64,000 nt of DNA, from the NCBI GenBank assembly GCA_907165135.1, contig OU015567.1, positions 10,855,001-10,919,000 on the forward strand, written 5' to 3'. The translations under genes and the position numbers were made by a program. The notes under the pieces were generated by a model, which did no database searches, was not told the origin of the DNA, and saw only the letters and a list, made by a program, of their open reading frames with translations. Below are positions 45,601 to 57,600 of the stretch, in pieces. This DNA comes from Oikopleura dioica (lineage: Eukaryota; Chordata; Appendicularia; Copelata; Oikopleuridae). How positions within the stretch are numbered: the stretch's first letter is position 1; every line of letters starts with the position of its first letter.

Positions 45601-46599
45601 AGCGATGAGAAGCGGTCTTGAAGCCACTCTTGATCCACAAGAGGACGAAGATGACGAGTGTGACATGAAGTCAGCAGCTGGGGTTTACAAATCTTTGATG
45701 AAATTTCAATCAACACCAATTGGCTCTTCCGACGATGGAATCACTCAATGTCTGACATCAATTCAAGAAATTTATATGCATCTTGATGGCTCCAGAGTTC
45801 CGGACAATACTTATCTTGCTCGCAAAATGTTCGAAATGAGTTCAATCCTTCAAAAATCGCTTCTCATTGGCCCCTGGCTCTTCAATCAAGACTTCGAACC
45901 TCAGTACCAAGAAGAATTAAAAGTCAAATATCACAAGTTGCAAAAGAACGAAGAAATTCTGATGCGTTTCATCGTAAGAATTCTCGACGAAGAAGATGAA
46001 TTTCAAGATCACGCGCGTGCGAAGTGCTTAGATTTAACAAAAAATCTCGGAACGATTATTCGCGCTGGACCTTGGGATCACACAAGCATCTTGGAGAACA
46101 TCAAGTCGAAGAAATTAAAGAAAGCGTTCTCACAGGTGATTGTCATTTTTATAAACCCCTCTTCATTTTCATACCAAGGGTTTCCGAGTTATTGCTGATG
46201 ATGGTCAGCCTACATCATGGAAAAGCTCCGTTGCGACAGAAGAAGTCAGCACAGAGTTTGTCGAAGAATCGACAGAACAAGATCAGATCGTCAAAGACTC
46301 ATCCTCCATCGGATTCCAGTCAATTGTTGACAGTATCTCAGATCTTTCATCTCAGCCTTTTCAAAGGTGATACAGTAACGCTGAAATCTGATATTTAACT
46401 TTTTACTTAGTCTTGCTTCTTCTTTACCAGAAAAAAATGAGGTCGAGCAAAGTCTTCTCAAAGGTAAGTAATGAGTCAGACTATAATTTTTAAAAACTAT
46501 ATCAGAATCTGCACTTAACAAACTGGTATCGGATAGAATTGACAAGCTGATGGATGGCACGACGACAACGATGGCAACTCACTATGAACCAACAAGCTG
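42686..46599 (+). CDS. KIF14: Kinesin-3 family motor KIF14
   Basis: ATG at 42686 (MENRMIDDLSFASSRKR); one intron, then a 3.3-kb exon. Order: basic, Pro/Ser-rich N-terminal extension (about 150 residues, many SPK/TPK sites); kinesin motor with P-loop GYGQTGSGKT, switch I NEKSSRSHSIF and switch II DLAGSERT; neck coiled coil; FHA domain at about 44760-44990 (VTVGSGDNCEIHISG, HHCVLTRE); coiled-coil and regulatory tail. Motor plus FHA with an N-terminal extension identifies KIF14, which works in the midzone and cytokinesis with PRC1 and citron kinase. The 3' end has three small exons and stop at 46597-46599. Total about 1,230 residues. Confidence 0.93.
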
Positions 46600-46962
46600 A
46601 ACATGTTAAAACTAATGCATGTCAATTATCACATCTTTACCCACCAGTTATTCTTTATCTTGTAAATTAACCTTTCTCACCACCTGGTTGCTCCTTCACT
46701 ATTACATTCCACTTTGTTATTTTCACTACCCATCACCCTTTCACATTCCAAACTTTGCTGTTACAATTTATCTTTTGAACAGTTGTAATTAAAGAGAAAT
46801 TCATAAAATTCAAACTAAGGCTTTCAAGTCAAAACAAGTGACTTTGATTGAAAGAACATTATCCGCCTGTTCCTTGTCTCCTCCATCAGACGCAATCATC
46901 TCCGGGCAACCTTTTCGCAAAAGCAGTACTGATTTTCTGACCTTTGAAAAGGAGCATTTAAA

Positions 46963-47423
46963 ATGTCAGGCACTCAGAGTAGCAGGACTTTTGCTCAAAG
47001 AGAAACACTCCAACGAAAATGAGCTATAGATATTCTATCGGAAACATTTTTCAAGAAGGCGGAGATAATGAGAACTCCGGACTCGGCCAAGCAGGTTGTA
47101 TGTTGATAGAAGCAGTAACTGGTTCGGATACTTTCAAAAAAACACTCAGGATCAGTTTTAGAGCTAACAGAAAATTTTATCGGTCGTCGATATACAAAAC
47201 TTAAAAAAGCGATTATACTGAAAAGATGTGCAGTAATATCACAGACGACGCCAGTATGGAGGCTCAAAAGAAAGCTTATTACGAGTACATCGACGGTATG
47301 CTGGGAGAGAACGATTGCGACTCGCTCGAAAAAGCTTTTGAATGGCCTTGTAGCGACTCAACTATCGTTTCTGCTTCTCCAATCATCTTTGCCATTTTAC
47401 TGGTCTTCTTTTTGATGAAATAA
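46963..47423 (+). CDS. Unrecognised tail-anchored protein, with in-frame TGA
   Basis: The 3' end is clear: MEAQKKAYYEYIDGMLGEND then a hydrophobic C-terminus (ASPIIFAILLVFFLMK) with stop at 47421-47423, as in tail-anchored membrane proteins. Upstream, ATG 46963 gives MSGTQSSRTFAQRETLQRK, then TGA at 47020-47022, then the same frame continues for 24 coding-like codons (DILSETFFKKAEIMRTPDS) to a GT donor. Middle exons (about 47160-47215) are not resolved. No family recognised; BCL-2-like or SNARE-like proteins were considered because of the tail, but no motif supports either. Confidence 0.45.
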
Positions 47424-47835
47424 AATATCTTAAAACGAATATTCTTCTATTGACTCATTTTACGGAGGTTAGGGTTTCGGATAAACGTTGCTCCACGATT
47501 TCTTTGATGTCTGTCTTTTGATCAGACAGTACACAGTCCGAATCCAATCAGTTTTCTCAGACAGTGAAATTTTTCTTTGTATACTCGTACGTCTGCCCTC
47601 GTTTATTGCTACTTGACTCCGATAAAATAGCTTCCATCTAAAAAGGTTTTCCTCCTTGATTTCAGCTCAATGCCACTGACCTGTTTTAGAAAAGTTCAAC
47701 CACGGCCACGTCGTTTCGTAGTAGATACGTAAAACTCCCACGAATCTAAGCTCGTGATGTTTGATAAGCAAACATGCCAAAGTCCAGTTACTACTGCTCT
47801 GAAGATTTTTTAACGATTTCAGACTTTGATAGATT

Positions 47836-50361
47836 ATGGAACCATCAGAGAATAAAAAGTCGCCAAACTTGAGTTTCTCCGGCGCAGGCTTTTTAGGCCT
47901 GTATCATATTGGCGTTGCCAGGTCAGATAGTAATAAAATTTTGATATTAGAGAAATGAACCCGTGACCTTAGCTGCATGCTTGAACATGCACCGCATCTT
48001 GTGGAAAACGCGGAGAAGATATTCGGATGCTCAGCAGGTGCTATTTTATCAGCATGTTTAATAGGTTTGTGCTTATTTTGCCCCTTGCATGAGAAAAATG
48101 CTATTATAGGCGGAGTTTCTATGGGAGATGCATGCGAATACACACTAGACATTGTAAGAGGGGCGACAAAACGAATGCTTGGTCCTCTTCATCCAGGCTT
48201 TCGTCTCGTGACGCTTGTTCGGAACATATTGACAGAGTCGCTGCCTCCCGACACATACGTCAAAGCATCTGGAAAAGTTTACATATCACTGACGAGCATA
48301 ACGGATGGCAGAAACGTTCTAGTGACGGATTTTTCTTCTAACGAAGAACTCATCGATGCAGTTGTATGTTCTTCCTTTATTCCGGTATTCAGTGGATACA
48401 TTCCGCCCAAGGTATGTTTGACACGGGTGCGACGCTATTCTATCGTCTTATCAGTTTAGAAACGAGTACTTTGTTGATGGAGGCTTATCAGACAACTTAC
48501 CCAAAGACGCGAATACGATAACCGTTCAGCCTTGGGAAGGTGGTGCGGATATCTGCCCACGTGATGGATTTTTTCCGGCCGTAAGTTTTTAATTTTTCTT
48601 GAAAAACAACTTGAAGTACGCTTTGTTCAACGAAGTATTCCGAAAAGATACAAATTGCTCAACAAACCAAAAATATTTTCAAATTCAAATTCCTCATCTG
48701 CATTTTTATAAAACAAAACCTGAGTCAGGAATGTCCAATAAGATTTTCAGCTTATCACTTCTGACAGCTTAAAGCTTCCGGGGGCTCGTTTTTTTATTAA
48801 AACTTTCTTATTTGGCCAAACCTTCCTTCCACTGTGATTTTTCTAAATATTAGTGATATCATTCGCTAATTAACACTGTTAACCCATTATGAATGACTGC
48901 GCGGAATGGGCTAGAAAAGTAATTTATTCATTTATGGCGCGATTGATGCCACTTGGCTCTGCGTGTGTAAAAGTTTAGCCGTAAACGTTGAGCACAGCGT
49001 CTAAAGCTGAGGCAGCTAATCCTACCGTGTCTCGACCGTCCACATCTAAAACGATTACGATACAAACATATCTTGTTAATTATGGAAATCGAAAAATGCG
49101 ATACACAACAGAGCCGAGTGTGTGCTCCCGTTTTCTGATCACGTTCCGAAAATAATTGGAACCTCGCAAATAAGGTTACATCTTCCAAATCGTTTTCAAC
49201 AATCATCTAATGATGAACAATTATCAATTATCAGACTAAGAAGATAGCCCGCTAATACTGCGTTTTAGCAGATGCATGATCAGAGTACTTTGTCTTTGAG
49301 AGTATTTGAAGAGTGGAAAAGGGAACTCTGCATTTAAAAAGTCGTGGATGTTCCAAAACAGTCTGATAAGAGGAACTAAGAGGCTTTATTTTCTTTAGAT
49401 GAACTACACCTTTGCGAACACGACGGTTCAAATGTCGCCTATGAATATGATTAGATTCGGGAAGATGCTCTATCCGACATCGGTAATTTTCATTAAAAAG
49501 TGAAGAATCTCCGTGGAATATCTTTCCAAGGTCGATGACTTGAGCGATTTGTGCCGACGGGGATTCCACGATTGTTACAATTTTCTGAAGACGAAGGGCT
49601 ACGGAATGCGCAAACGAACGATTTCGCGGAGAATGTCGTTTTCTATTGAGTGGCAAGAAGCGATCGAGCGTAAGAAAAAGTATGAGGCCAGAAAACTGGC
49701 AGGATTATCGGAGGAAGATGAGACAGAAAATTCAAACAAGAAAGGGAATAAAGAGTCAGAGAGTGAAGAAAGCACTGGTTCTTTCAATCAAGATGAGTCC
49801 GTTTTTGATGAGGAGCTTCATAAAGAACTTATTGAAGGTAAATTGTTTGATACCGTTTGTCGTGTCATAATAATATTACCGCTAAAGTTTTAATTATTAT
49901 GCGTTGTGTCGTCGTTGATCAGTTTATAAATTTACCAAGTCAGAAAAAGGAACATGTTTTGTTAACAATAATAAGTCGTGTTCAAACTTCGATATTACGC
50001 AAATCCAAAAGTTTTAAGCACATGAGATGATCATAAATAATGCGGACTGATTATTTCTTCAGGGGTCGAAAGGGGGCTCGAGATTGAAACAGACGATGAA
50101 GAGTCCGACGGAGAAAATCTGCCTCGTCTTCCGGAGAACATTGAAAAGAAAATTGAAGGAGGCGACTCCAAGGGTGGTGGCGACTGCGCGGAAACTGGCG
50201 CGACCAAGAAAGAGGGGCGATTAATGGAACTGATCCGGTGGCCCTTGAATTTCGCCGCCGAAACTTCCACCAATATTCGTACACATTCCGAGCAGGCCAC
50301 GAATTTCGTCTTTGATATTGCCGTGCGCCAAATGCATGCTAGGGGACTCATAAAGAGGTAG
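47836..50361 (+). CDS. PNPLA2: Patatin-like triglyceride lipase (ATGL type)
   Basis: ATG at 47836 ([20 protein letters not shown]). Patatin catalytic parts: oxyanion loop SGAGFLG, nucleophile elbow GCSAG (GxSxG) and VDGGLSDN (catalytic Asp). ATGL-specific blocks: [47 protein letters not shown], then FGKMLYPTS and [20 protein letters not shown]. Together these fit PNPLA2/PNPLA3, the lipid-droplet triacylglycerol lipase. The C-terminal half is Glu/Ser-rich and differs from vertebrates. An intron of 45 nt (about 48064-48108) and a much longer one (about 48582-49398, 815 nt) interrupt the gene. Stop at 50359-50361. Confidence 0.87.
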
Positions 50362-51628
50362 TGGTGTTATTCTATGTTTTCCGGTGTTGTAAAAATGAGT
50401 TGGAGATGACGAAATTAAAATTGAATTAAGTTTAGTTGTGTGATGACAATGAGTAAGTACTTGCACACGAGACATTTTAAGATAACTGTAAGCAAGTTAT
50501 ATTTATCCTCGCGCAAGCGGTGAACCTGCTGCCGCTCATCTGAGAGGCCTTTTCCGTTGCGTTACCTTATCATCTCTCATCTTCTTATATCACCCGCATG
50601 CATCGAAACGTGATCGTAACCGTACATTTAGCCCATCAAGTGCCGCGCTTATGGCCGATCATGACCCAGCACCGAGCGATTTTGCCGTGAACTTTCGTCC
50701 GTGAATACCGATCAATCTGTTCTCGTTAATAGACTTTCAAAATAAACTGAGCTGATGCCCTTTCCAAAACCAAAGGCTTAGGTTCTCAAATTTCTGAAAA
50801 GATGGAAGCGATTTGAAGGGCTCGCAGGTTGATACGACGGTGGTTTACGTTCGTAAATGAAGATTGAACTTTTTAATCCAGGACTAATGCATCACCGATC
50901 GTTTCTCACGTAATCGAGTCTAAGGGATTTTCTTCATTTTAGTGTACTTGAAACTTAAATTAGGCTAACCAGAATGGTGAATAAAAGGCATTGAATTCTT
51001 TCGCTGAAACGCAGATATAGCGCTGTGTTTATTGAAACAAATGTAAAGTAATGAAGGTTCAGATAAATGAGAACTGCGTCCTAATCCAGTTGTTTTGGTC
51101 TATTCCTTGCGTTGATTTCTAAAATGTTGTTATTTGACTGATTCAGGAAGAGAATCTGTCGCCGCAGATTTGATACAAACGAAATTAATGTTGGGCATCT
51201 GGCCTCGTGATCAAACCTATAAAGATTTTCCGGTCTTCTCGTCTCTTTCGTCTTCTTTTGGGGTTTGGGTGGGGTTGAACTTTGAAAACAGGATTCTGGA
51301 CTTAGCGAACATGGAAACGAAAAAAAAAATTTGACAAAAATGCTTTGTCTAGTCAGAAACTTTGTAAATTGTACCGTAGCCAACCTGGCGCAATGATGTA
51401 TTCATACATTAAATTCGAAAATTCTATACAGGCGGATTCGAGTTTAACAAAACTTTTAAAAACAAGTTTTCGAAACTCAAAATTCGAAGAGCGCTCGAGT
51501 ACTTTCTCGGGGGAATTACTCAATTTTAGAAGCGGAAAACAAGCATTAACGAATTTTTAATGCTTGTGGATTTTATAATACAGTATATAAAGAATAGGGT
51601 ATTCTCTAAGGTGAAGGGAGGGGAGATT
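50362..51628. other. Convergent intergenic region
   Basis: About 1.27 kb between the 3' ends of the PNPLA2-like gene (+) and BICC1 (-). Open frames at 51081-51383 and 51134-51334 overlap on opposite strands, lack splice context and look like chance. No RNA gene recognised. Confidence 0.5.
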
Positions 51629-54600
51629 CTACCACCGGCTGGTGGCGGAAAGAAGGTTCAAACTGCTACGGCTCTGTCGATTCGCCAAGATTCCCTGGAC
51701 CACTTGAGCTCGATTTTTATTCATTTCTGAAAATAAATTGTTAGCATTTGTTTTTAGACGTTTGGTTTTAGAAATCATAGTAGCTGAATATCTTTCTTGT
51801 TACCTTGAATAGCGAGGAGCATTTTGCGCCGAGGGCCGAACGTCGTAATTCCGAGCTCCTTCAAGTCGGAATCTGTGAGACTGAGGAATGTTTGAAGGTC
51901 GACCTGAACACAAAAATTCAAAACGAGCCATTATAACGAGGCCAATTACTAATCAGCCCTGTTCTAGCGTAAGCCCTTTAGCCGATCAGCCACTAGAAGT
52001 GAGCATCGATTTTCTACTCAAGAATTTGCTGAGCTTGATTAGCTTACGAGCTTCAAATTCAAAATTATCAAGCTCGCCCTTGAGTAATGCTGTTTTACGC
52101 GTCTTTCTAACCCTACGGTGTATAATCGTTGTTTGGGGTTAAAAAGGGAATCAGTTCGACGCATAAGGTCGTGCTTGCTTATTTTCAAAGACAGCGAAGG
52201 AAGACCCTTTTAGATTGCGATTAAAATAGACAAGTGCTGCTGAATCGAATTCCTCAAGGTCAGAAAAGGTACCTCTTGTTGAAGGAAAACATTTGTGTAT
52301 TTGCTGAGTCCAAGGTAGTCAAAGACTTCGTGCAGCTCGACTTGGGTAGACATATCGACCATTGAGTTGCTGCGGGGCTGGAAAGGCTGGGCGTTGGGTG
52401 AGTATCGCTCCTTTTTCATCGTTGAAAGGCAGTTGGCTTGGAGACTCGCTGAGAGAGTATCCACTTGAAAAAGCGTAAATACAATGTCAATAATAGAAGT
52501 AATCTACCTCGAGGTCCCCAAGTGTTGAAGATAGGATTTTCTTCGATAGTTGGCGTGAACTGGGCTTGAGACATATTTCGACTGGAAAGAGCTCTAGAAA
52601 AATTCATTAATCACTGAAAGAATTTTCGGAATTTCCTCCCTTGCGTAAGAAGGGTTAATAACTCACCGCGATAAATCAGGTCCCATGGAGCGGGAGAAGC
52701 CCTGTCCAGCCCAGGTGGAAGTTGGAATTTGAAGATCTGGAGCCAAAACTGGTCGGGACATGGCTTGGTAGGCCAGCTCTCGGGCTCGGGCGTACTCGGC
52801 AGAACTGAAGCTGTGGTGGAGTGTGGGCTGGTGTCGATTGAATTGCGAGGACACAGCTGGGGTCTTTGACTCCCAGATTTTATTCGACAATCCAGTTCCA
52901 GTAAGAGTTGAGAGCCTCTGTTCAAGAGCTACAAATTATTGTTTAGACATTCTATTCTATTAATTAATCAAATTCCCTTTAGAATGGGCATATCAAGGGA
53001 GGCATCCGGTAAACATATTAAATTTGAGTACACCTCGTACGTTTAGATGACGGAGCATTAGCATATTAATTTACAAATGGCTTTTGAGACTTATGTAACA
53101 GCAAATAGAAATTTAATGATCTTTTGAAAGAACCACAGAAATGAATTCAATATGTAAATAAGGTTAGTTGATTTAACTTTGTTTCTGTTTCTTATTTATA
53201 ACAATTTTAATTTTACTCCAACAGGCAGTTTAAGGCTATCTGCGTTCTAATGTGATCTTTCCAAAAACTGGCAATTGTCGTTCTTTGAATGCCCAAAACA
53301 CATGCTTGACATGTCCGCCCGTTTTTTTAAATTACGAAATGGAATTAAGCCAAAAGAGTTTGTTTATACCTTCAATAGAGTTGCTTGGGCTTGAGCTCAT
53401 TTTCCTATTGTTCACGTCTGAACCAAGCATAGAATCGGAAAAGTGTCCGGAAGTGCTGGATCCGGGAGATGAGCGTGGGCTAGGCCGCTGGATTGGGGAG
53501 ATCAAGCTGCTGTTCTTTTGTGCCGAGAATTGGTCAGCTTCTTCGGAGCTATGGTAGCCAACTGATGAGCCTGAGCAGTTGGTAAAGACCTCGGAGTCGT
53601 TTGTCTTGAAGCAAGGGTTTGTATCGATATGGTAGGCAGCGGGAAGCTGAGCCTGTGAAACTGTAGGAGCGCTGAGAGTCGTAAGTGGCGAGAGAATGAT
53701 GTTCTCCAAGCCGGAAGTTTTGAGACGAAGAAGCTCTTTTCGTGCATCGAACATTCTTATACACATTTTAGATTCGTGTTTCTATATCTGATTTCATTAT
53801 GCTTTACATGTAATTCTTATTGTGCTACAATTTATATCGCTGAAACGATTACAAAATCAATATTTATATCTGTTAACTCATTTGTATCTTGTGATAATAA
53901 TGCTAACAAGACTAAATGGATATTCTCGGTTGACTGATGCAAATTAAAATGCCTGGAGTAATAGTTTAAAATCAGCTAAATAAAGCCGCGCTATCACTAC
54001 AAATAGTAAAAAATGCCAACGTTTCCGAAATGTTGATATTCTAAGCAAAATCATGTCTCTTTGTGATGGGTGGTAATAACTAACATGATGTGTAAATTTA
54101 CGGAAATGTCCCGTCGATATGAAGGTCAGGTCTTGGAAATAAACTTTCTTGGAGAAGATTTAATGAAACTTTGAGAGACTATGTTTTGAGAACTTGAATT
54201 AGAAATTGCTTTAGAAAATGCAATTTAGATAAATGATTTGTCTTGATAATTACCTGATGACATTTCCTTCGACAGACTTGATGATGACGGATTTTGTCGC
54301 TTGCTTGGGCTTTGGTCGGATCGAGATGAAAACATCATTACGTTCCATGGTCTCCTGTGGCCGGACGCTTTCGCTGTCGACATTGTCTTTCATATCGCAC
54401 ATGAGCACCAGTGGCAAGCATTCGGTAAGTTGGTGGCGGGCGATAATGACTGAGTCAACACATCCTAAAAGCATTTTTAGTATTTCAATTTGCCATAATT
54501 GATTCGATAACTGTATATTATGCAGTGTTTTATGTGCTAATTATGACGATAAGGAGTGATCTGTGGGGAAGCGATAAATATGTACTGCGTTTATCAGTCT

Positions 54601-57600
54601 GCCTCCATGTCGCTTATCACCTTGTGGTGCGTAAGTACTAACCTGTGATTACTACTGGACTTGGCGGTCTTCGAGCACCAATATTTGGGATGTGAGGCTG
54701 AGTCTGACCATCGGGAGACATCATTTGCTGCTGGGGCTGGACCATGGTGATTTGGGCGGCTGTTTGCTGTTGAATGTGGCGGACCATTTTCGAGAGGACC
54801 TGGTGGTGTTGTGGTGCCACTTCGAGGTTACAGGTGACGGGCAGGGTGGCGCCAATTTGTCCAGTGAGATGTTGCATAAGGCCAGTGATGCCGTCTTTGA
54901 GACCAGTGACGTTTTGTTGGGTGCCGCGGACTGAGATGACCGTGGATTGACCGCGCGGTCGAGCTCGCGCTTGGACACTGATTGAGTAGGTTTGGATAAG
55001 CCGCTGGATTGGGGCACTGTTGACGTCGGGGTTGGGTCGTGCCACGCCGCTCTTAGGAAGCTCAAAGGATAAGACAATTGGGAGGAGAGCGCGAATCTTG
55101 CGTCGAGCGGATTCAACACCTGCTGGCTCTCCGGCAATCGACACTTGGTTCGACTTCTCCGATGTTCCAGATCGGTTAGAGTCTGGGAAGTGGATATGAC
55201 ACCCGGTTTCTTCCATCACTTTCTTGATCGTGCAGCCTCCTGAAAATGCGTTGTTATCCAGTTATTTCAAAGCTAGAGCAAAGTGTCAGGCAAACACTTG
55301 AAACTCGCAAGAATCCCCCAACGTAGAAATTGAAAGCCCTCAAGTTGGGAATGGGATCGGCGGTGCATTTTATGCAAAGTAGTAAGTCGCGAGGATTATA
55401 GTACGACAGGAAAGTACTACTAAGAATGTATTTGCATTTTAAGAGTGCGGAAATTATGCTCCCTACTTTTGAAAAGTACTTTTAGGACACAAAATTTGTC
55501 GAAAACGAACTTCATTACTTTGCTTCTTAGGCTCAAATCAGTGAGAATCAGATTCAAGTTTGCCCGCTTTAGGAATTGGAAACGAATGATTGATTGGTGT
55601 TATCCTTCAAAGAACTTTGTAATTGGCAAAGAGACAGTTGTTCTCGGATCTTACAAACTTGGAAATTCTTCTGTCATCAGCACGTTTTTTAATTGAATCT
55701 GTTTCAAAAAAAACAGACACGTTGTGGATGCCGACTTTAGATCGGTGTCATTAGCTACAGTGTGGAGCCAGAAATCCCGTCCTTACGTCTAAAACGTCGC
55801 CTATCAGGTTGCTCGAGGATCTTTTCCTGAGGACGGGGGTGACAGCACGTGGTCACGCGCAGTTACGTCCACTGGGTCATTAAAGGGTTATTATCTTGAC
55901 TACTGATAAGCACTGGTTGTGTAGAAGCTATTTCCAACGCTATTTTAACTGAATGCTTTGAGTTATCTATCCTAGAAAAGTTCGAGTTTGAAAGTTGAGA
56001 AGATCCTACTATTTTTGATTTCCTGTACCAAATTTTGGATTAATTTTGGAGCTCGTTGTCTTAAACGAACAGACGGTGGCTAGCGTGGACATTAAAGCGC
56101 CATTAGGAAATCCAAATGTTCACCTCTGGAGCTCATTTACCTTTGCCAATGACGTGCGAGTGCTCCGTATGCGGAACGTCCATCTTCAAAGTGACACGTG
56201 ACGAGCGAGCATCGAGTTTATCCAGGATCAGTTCCTTTGCCTTCTTGACGTTGTCCACGTGACCGACGACTTTGACATGGGGATCCTTCTTTGACTTGGC
56301 GCCGATTTTCAGCTTTGAGGGCCAGGTCACTGTGGTGGAAGTCTTGTCCATTACTCCTTGGAAGAACGTCTCGCCGTTTTGGTATCCATTTCCGACTAAA
56401 ACAAAATGATTAGCTGCTTGAAACAGTAATTTGTTTTCGATGTGCTAATGTTTAGATGACAAATTTCTCCGTGGACACTTTACGCTCTTAGTTTTTTCTA
56501 AACAAGATAAATTACTCTTTATCGTAAATGCTTATAACTCGTCTGCGCTCTTTACTTGGACAGACTGACCTAAGCCTGATAAAGTCCCTTATCGCTTAAA
56601 TTTACCCTTGAAACGAGAACTCAGATGGCTGTACACAAAGTGTTTACACGAAGGAGCAAAATAAAATGATTAAAACGGTGCTCAACGAGGAGGTTAGTTC
56701 AAGCAGCGCAATTGCCTTATCAAAGCTCGAGTCTGGAGTTTTTCAGCTTTCACAACGGTTCATAACCACAAGCAAACCGCCACTACGACGTTCACTCCTC
56801 CGCGGTGCTTATTATTTCCCAGCTGAGCAAAGTCGCTAGGAGCAAGCCCGCGATGGGCTCTTCAAGAGAGTTGTAACGTTGGTGATAAACGCGGTATTTA
56901 GAATGCTGCGGCAACTTGAGACACTTTTTAACGCAATACGTAAAAATTCGTACGCATGGGGCTTATGCGAAACTAAAGTTCAATACAGCATTTGAGCGAT
57001 TCCAAACTTTAGTAAATGATCATTTCATTATGCAGCATATATTATGCTCTGAGCAGAGTTTAATTAGTGCGAATGAAAGTTTGTTGACGTTTATTCACGT
57101 TTGTTCTCAGTAAAATCATTTTGCACTCTTTCCACAAATAAATTAAATGCAAAACAGAAGGGAGAACACTAACTACGGGTTTGATTATGTTTCATATTTT
57201 GGGATTAAACATGTCGCTTTTATTTCATTTACGAGTATTACATTGTCAATTATGAAAAATTACCAAACACAATAATAGAAAAACGTGTGTTCTCAATTAG
57301 CAACAAAACGGCAGCTATCCATCAATAACAATCCAGAAAATCAAAATAACACGAAATGAGCTGTGGCCAGAATCGGTCCTAGTTCAACCTTCTTAGAGGA
57401 GCAGGATTCGCACGCGCTGACATTTTTACTGCAGAGCGATTATCGTCCCTCTCGCCTTTTAGTCACACGGAAAGGGTTTGTTTTCACTCGCGAAGAGGGG
57501 AAATACCTTGAGCCCGAGATTCTCGGACACTCCCTTTCCAGTTAATCTTTGCTGCTTTTGATTTCACTCCCGCGTAAATCAGTCTTTTGCTGGAAAGAAA

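Noticed and set aside
48928..49206. Minus-strand open frame in the long PNPLA2-like intron
   Set aside because: Arg/Cys-rich chance frame; the intron is needed to join GFFP to MNYTFANTT in phase.
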